Of a DNA stretch of 64,000 bases, positions 60,702 to 64,000 are shown piece after piece. A model generated the notes under the pieces. That model saw only the letters and a list, made by a program, of their open reading frames with translations, had not been told where the DNA came from and ran no database searches. Made by a program: the position numbers and the translations under genes. How positions within the stretch are numbered: position 1 is the first letter of the stretch; the number at the start of each line of letters is the position of its first letter. Location: NCBI GenBank assembly GCA_030546905.1, contig JAUOPI010000016.1, forward strand, positions 1 to 64,000. The letters are read 5' to 3'. Source of the DNA: Granulosicoccaceae sp. 1_MG-2023. Lineage in GTDB: Bacteria > Pseudomonadota > Gammaproteobacteria > Granulosicoccales > Granulosicoccaceae.

Positions 60702-61769
60702 TCAACTTGTTCTGCGTATCCCCACTACTGCGATCAGGAAAAACACCAGCAAGGGTGCGACTGCGCTGATCACCGGTGGGAAGCCGTACACCAGCCCCAT
60801 ATGGGTAAACAGCCGGTTCAGCATGATATAGCCGATACCGAGCATAATGCCGATAAAGATCTTCTGCCCCGCGCCGCCTGAACGTTGCGAGCCGAAGACA
60901 AAGGGCACAGCAAGCATCAGCATAACCAGTGTCGCCAGAGGATTGGTCAGCTTGCTCCACAAGGCCAGCTGAATGCGGTCGCTGTCGAGCTTGTTGTCTT
61001 TCAGATAGCCGGCTTGTTGCATCAGATTGCGCGCCGACAGCACTTCCGGATCCACCGACAGGTTTTGTAAGGCCTCGGGGGCGACCAGATCATTTTCAAT
61101 CCGCTGTGCCTCACGGCGCACGCCCGACTTCTGCCCGTCAAACTCATTGATGGTGATGTTTTCCAGCTGCCAGCGACCGCCGTCCAGCGGTTTGGCCTGC
61201 CCTGCCGCCATCACGCTTTGCAGACGTTGGCCGTCAAAGCGATAGACGATCAGATCAATCAGCGTGCGGTCCGGCATCACGGTTTTAACATTGATAAAAC
61301 GCTCGCCCGAGCGCAGCCAGAGACCGCTTTTGCTGCCGACCGAGACTTTTTTCGACAAGGCGTTAAGACGGATGTCCTGCGCGGTCTGCTCGGTTTTCGG
61401 CGCCACAAATTCGCCCAGCACCGCCACCACAAACATCAGCAGCACACCGGCCTGCAGCACCGAGCGGATAATCCGTCCGATGGAGATTCCGGCCGCCCGC
61501 ATCACCACCAGCTCACTGTGCGTGGCCATAGTGCCGAGGCCGAGCAAAGCGCCAAGCAACACGGCTGGGGCGAACATTTCATAGGCGCTGGCCGGCAATC
61601 GCAGCAGGATATACAAGGCGGCGGTGCCAAGCGTGTAGTTCTCACGCCCGACATCATCGAGTTCGCCGATAAAAGAGAACACCGCCGCCAGTGCCATCAG
61701 CACCAGCAAAACCATCAGCGAGGTGATAACAATCGAACGGCCGATATAGCGGTCCAGGATGGAAGTCAT
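60702..61769 (-). CDS. lptG: LPS export ABC transporter permease LptG
   Basis: A 355-residue inner-membrane permease of the LptBFG complex that extracts LPS from the membrane. Hydrophobic N-terminal helices (SIVITSLMVLLVLMALAAVF, LPASAYEMFAPAVLLGALLG), a large periplasmic beta-jellyroll (about residues 130-265) and C-terminal helices (LATLVMLMLAVPFVFG, MLGIGYIMLNRLFTHMG). Start ATG 61769 overlaps the lptF stop by four nt. Last gene of the lptFG operon; convergent with the RDD gene. Confidence 0.95.
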   Translation of the reverse strand: MTSILDRYIGRSIVITSLMVLLVLMALAAVFSFIGELDDVGRENYTLGTAALYILLRLPASAYEMFAPAVLLGALLGLGTMATHSELVVMRAAGISIGRIIRSVLQAGVLLMFVVAVLGEFVAPKTEQTAQDIRLNALSKKVSVGSKSGLWLRSGERFINVKTVMPDRTLIDLIVYRFDGQRLQSVMAAGQAKPLDGGRWQLENITINEFDGQKSGVRREAQRIENDLVAPEALQNLSVDPEVLSARNLMQQAGYLKDNKLDSDRIQLALWSKLTNPLATLVMLMLAVPFVFGSQRSGGAGQKIFIGIMLGIGYIMLNRLFTHMGLVYGFPPVISAVAPLLVFFLIAVVGIRRTS

Positions 61770-62893
61770 GCGCGCGCCTCCAGCAGTTTGCCCGAGCGGC
61801 CGCTTAAGACAAGCCGGAACCAGGTCCAGCCGGTGCGCCGGATCAGCAGATAAAGCAGCACGCACAGCACAACGCCATGCACCCACCAGAGTCCCAGCAG
61901 CATCGGTACTTTTTCATCGGCCAGCCACTTGCGCGCCAGCACCAGCAAATTCGAATAAGGGATGTAAATCAGAATTGCCACGGCGATTTTCGCGTAACGG
62001 CCCTGCCGTGGAGAGGTGTGACTGAGCGGCACGGCCAGCATGGCCAGAATCAGCGACGCCAGCGGGATCGAGATCCGCCATTGCAGTTCCGCCTTATCGC
62101 CGGCACTGTCGGACGCCCAAAGTTCGGACAGACTTTTGGCCGCGGCGCGCAGGCGCGGCTCACGCGGGTCAATGCGCGGAATCAGCACACCGTGGGTTTC
62201 GAAGTGCGATTCGATGTAATCGGGCTCACCGGGCGTGCCTGTGGCGGTTTGCCCGTTGCGGAAAATCATAAACTCATCACCGCTTTCGTCATCGCTCTCG
62301 TAATAAGCTGATTCGGCAATCTCGACCTGACGCGAACCGTCTTCACCGGCACGGTGAACAAAGACCTGCTCAAAATGGGTCTTGTCTTCGTTGGCGCTCT
62401 GGATAAAAAACACGCCGGTCGCATCCTGGCTTTCGACGAATTTTCCGGCGGTCAGGAAGTCCAGTGCCGAGCGCTCGCTGAGTCCGGCCTTGATACGCTG
62501 CTCATAGCCTGCCGCCCACGGATTGACCCAGATTGTCAGCGCCGTAATGATCGCCACGCCGATGGCGCCGGCCACCATGGCCGGGCGGAATACATTGACC
62601 AGACCCACGCCACAGGCGAACAAGGCTGACATTTCACTGTCCCGGTACAAACGCCCGAAGGCCAGTAATATGCCGAGATAAAGCCCGAGCGGGATCAGCG
62701 TCACCAGCAAGCCGACCGACTTGACCGCAACAAAAATAAACACAAGGTCGGCACTGAGGTTGCCTTCGCTGGCGCGCCCGAGACTGCCGGCCAGAACATT
62801 GCCGAGCATAATCAGCAGCAGCACCAGCGTGACGGCGCCCCAGGTCACGAGAATCTCGCGCAGCAGGTATTTTTCGATGGTATTACGCAACAT
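61766..62893 (-). CDS. lptF: LPS export ABC transporter permease LptF
   Basis: A 375-residue partner permease of LptG. It has the same layout: N-terminal helices (TLVLLLIMLGNVLAGSLG), periplasmic jellyroll (about 140-260) and C-terminal helices (SIPLASLILAMLAVPLSHTSPRQGRYAKIA). Start ATG 62893; first gene of the operon, divergent from pepA with the usual gamma-proteobacterial arrangement. Confidence 0.95.
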   Translation of the reverse strand: MLRNTIEKYLLREILVTWGAVTLVLLLIMLGNVLAGSLGRASEGNLSADLVFIFVAVKSVGLLVTLIPLGLYLGILLAFGRLYRDSEMSALFACGVGLVNVFRPAMVAGAIGVAIITALTIWVNPWAAGYEQRIKAGLSERSALDFLTAGKFVESQDATGVFFIQSANEDKTHFEQVFVHRAGEDGSRQVEIAESAYYESDDESGDEFMIFRNGQTATGTPGEPDYIESHFETHGVLIPRIDPREPRLRAAAKSLSELWASDSAGDKAELQWRISIPLASLILAMLAVPLSHTSPRQGRYAKIAVAILIYIPYSNLLVLARKWLADEKVPMLLGLWWVHGVVLCVLLYLLIRRTGWTWFRLVLSGRSGKLLEARA

Positions 62894-62997
62894 GGCGTTA
62901 GAAGGTAGACTATAAAACGGTGGTTACTGGCAGCTTCGCTTGTTTTGTGCAGCGGAGCCAAGCGTAGCTGAATCTGACAAACAGTATAGGAGTATTC

Positions 62998-64000
62998 ATG
63001 GAAATCACAGTCAAAAGCGGCGCTGCCGAAAAACAACGCACAGCCTGTCTGGTTTGTGCTGTCTTTGAAGAGGCTGCGTTGCCGGCCGCGACGGCTGCGA
63101 TCGACGAGGCCAGCGGCGGACATATTTCCACGTTACTCAAGCACGGCGACCTCAAAGGCGAAGTCGGCCAGTCGCTGATGCTGTACGACGTGCCCGGCGT
63201 CAATGCGCCGCGCGTGCTGCTGCTCGGTGCCGGCAAGAAAGCAGACTTTAATGCCAAAACCCTGCGCAAGCTGGCCGAGGCCGCGTTCAACACCCTTAAG
63301 AAAAGCGGCGCAGCCGACGCCCTGATCTGCTTCGGTGATCTGGGCGCCTCAGAAGACGACGAAACCCGTCACCTCTACACCGCCGCACTGGCCATGCACA
63401 ATGCGCATTACCGCTTCACCCTGCACAGCGCAGACAAAAAATCACCCGCCGACAAGCTGAAGAAAATCGTCTTTTCCATCAGTGGCCGCGCAACTAAAGC
63501 CGTCACCGGCGCCATGGAACGCGCTGCGGCTGTCTCGGCCGGCATGTGCTTGACGCGCGATCTGGGCAATCTGGCGCCGAATATCTGCAATCCGGAATAC
63601 CTCGCCGAGCAAGCCAAAACACTGGCCAAGGAATACAAAAGCATCAAGACCACCGTGCTTGACGAACGGCGCATGAAGACCCTGGGCATGGGGTCGCTGC
63701 TGGCCGTGGCGCAAGGCAGTGAACAGCCGCCGCGACTCATCGCCATGGAATACACGGGCGCGGCCAAATCGCGCAAGCCGGTTGTGCTGGTCGGCAAAGG
63801 CGTGACCTTCGATTCCGGTGGCATCTCCATCAAACCCTCGGCGTCGATGGATGAGATGAAATATGACATGTGCGGTGCGGCCAGTGTTTTCGGCGTGATG
63901 CGTGCCGTCGCTGAACTGGGTCTGCCGCTGAATGTTGTCGGCATCGTGCCGTCGGTCGAAAACATGCCCAGCGGCACAGCGACCCGCCCGGGGGATGTGG
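62998..64000 (+). CDS. pepA: Leucyl aminopeptidase (partial, runs off the window)
   Basis: Begins with ATG at 62998 with AGGAG 5 nt upstream (TATAGGAGTATTC). The first 334 residues are seen. It is a cytosolic M17 metallo-aminopeptidase; visible motifs are VGKGVTFDSGGISIKP (metal-binding Lys and Asp), MKYDMCGAASV and ENMPSGTATRPGDV. PepA also acts as an accessory protein in Xer recombination in some bacteria. Divergent from lptFG, as is usual. The C-terminus lies beyond position 64000. Confidence 0.96.
   Translation, partial: MEITVKSGAAEKQRTACLVCAVFEEAALPAATAAIDEASGGHISTLLKHGDLKGEVGQSLMLYDVPGVNAPRVLLLGAGKKADFNAKTLRKLAEAAFNTLKKSGAADALICFGDLGASEDDETRHLYTAALAMHNAHYRFTLHSADKKSPADKLKKIVFSISGRATKAVTGAMERAAAVSAGMCLTRDLGNLAPNICNPEYLAEQAKTLAKEYKSIKTTVLDERRMKTLGMGSLLAVAQGSEQPPRLIAMEYTGAAKSRKPVVLVGKGVTFDSGGISIKPSASMDEMKYDMCGAASVFGVMRAVAELGLPLNVVGIVPSVENMPSGTATRPGDV

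Overview
The window (about 58-60% GC by eye) looks like chromosomal DNA of a free-living, probably marine, Gammaproteobacterium. The evidence is gene content and order: a minor-pilin operon fimT-pilV-pilW-pilX-pilY1-pilE, lptF-lptG divergent from pepA, xerD next to dsbC, argA of the fused kinase-GNAT type, yciK, prmB, psd, mtaB, ubiX, hslO, ATP-type pckA and malate synthase G. I cannot place it below class. I saw no rRNA, tRNA, CRISPR array, insertion sequence or prophage gene. Start codons other than ATG (TTG, GTG) are unusually common.

Layout. 1-5.5 kb: minus-strand operon of a double HtrA-type protease of Nma111 architecture, a UbiH-family hydroxylase, a MurG-like glycosyltransferase and a small XRE regulator. 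5.7-11.1 kb: argA, a thioredoxin behind an AT-rich palindrome, ubiX, a membrane-anchored coiled-coil OmpA-domain protein, mtaB. 11.1-22.8 kb: a cell-surface polysaccharide locus. It holds a HAD phosphatase, a phosphoribosyltransferase and a Wzy-type polymerase in overlapping order, then an acidic Ser-Asp-rich beta-helix lipoprotein, a Wzx-type flippase, a UDP-GlcNAc 2-epimerase, a GT4 glycosyltransferase, a heparinase II/III-like protein and a WecA-type initiating transferase. 23.2-36 kb: yciK, prmB, psd, an EamA transporter, a site-2 protease, DUF2288, a PLP desulfhydrase/deaminase, an RND efflux pair, a DUF2959 lipoprotein and an SLC13/RCK transporter. 36.2-43.9 kb: central carbon block with a LysR regulator, gltA, a rhodanese, pckA, glcB and a GntR regulator whose promoter is flanked by two TGTCGACA palindromes. 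44-46.6 kb: a DUF4091 lipoprotein and a tiny lipoprotein. 46.6-55.9 kb: hslO and the type IV minor-pilin operon, ending in a small Cys-rich protein that resembles a BufA2 bufferin. 55.9-64 kb: a DUF3187 protein, dsbC with a repeat-encoded acidic tail, xerD, moeA, an RDD protein, lptG, lptF and the start of pepA.

How the parts work together. WecA starts a glycan on undecaprenyl phosphate, the GT4 enzyme and epimerase extend it and supply sugar, Wzx flips it and Wzy polymerises it; the heparinase-like and beta-helix proteins may trim or bind the product. gntR, glcB and pckA lie head to tail and could form one unit for growth on C2 substrates, ending at a clear terminator. The pilus genes encode the priming complex and the large PilY1 tip adhesin.

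The best leads are: the Cys-rich bufferin-like gene 33 nt behind pilE with no modifying enzyme in the window; a PilY1 whose von Willebrand A domain is split by three tandem repeats; the Nma111-like protease; the Wzy-phosphoribosyltransferase-HAD cassette; the GntR operator pair; and two unassigned palindromes at 7451-7470 and 47541-47574. No wholly new multi-gene system can be shown from sequence alone.
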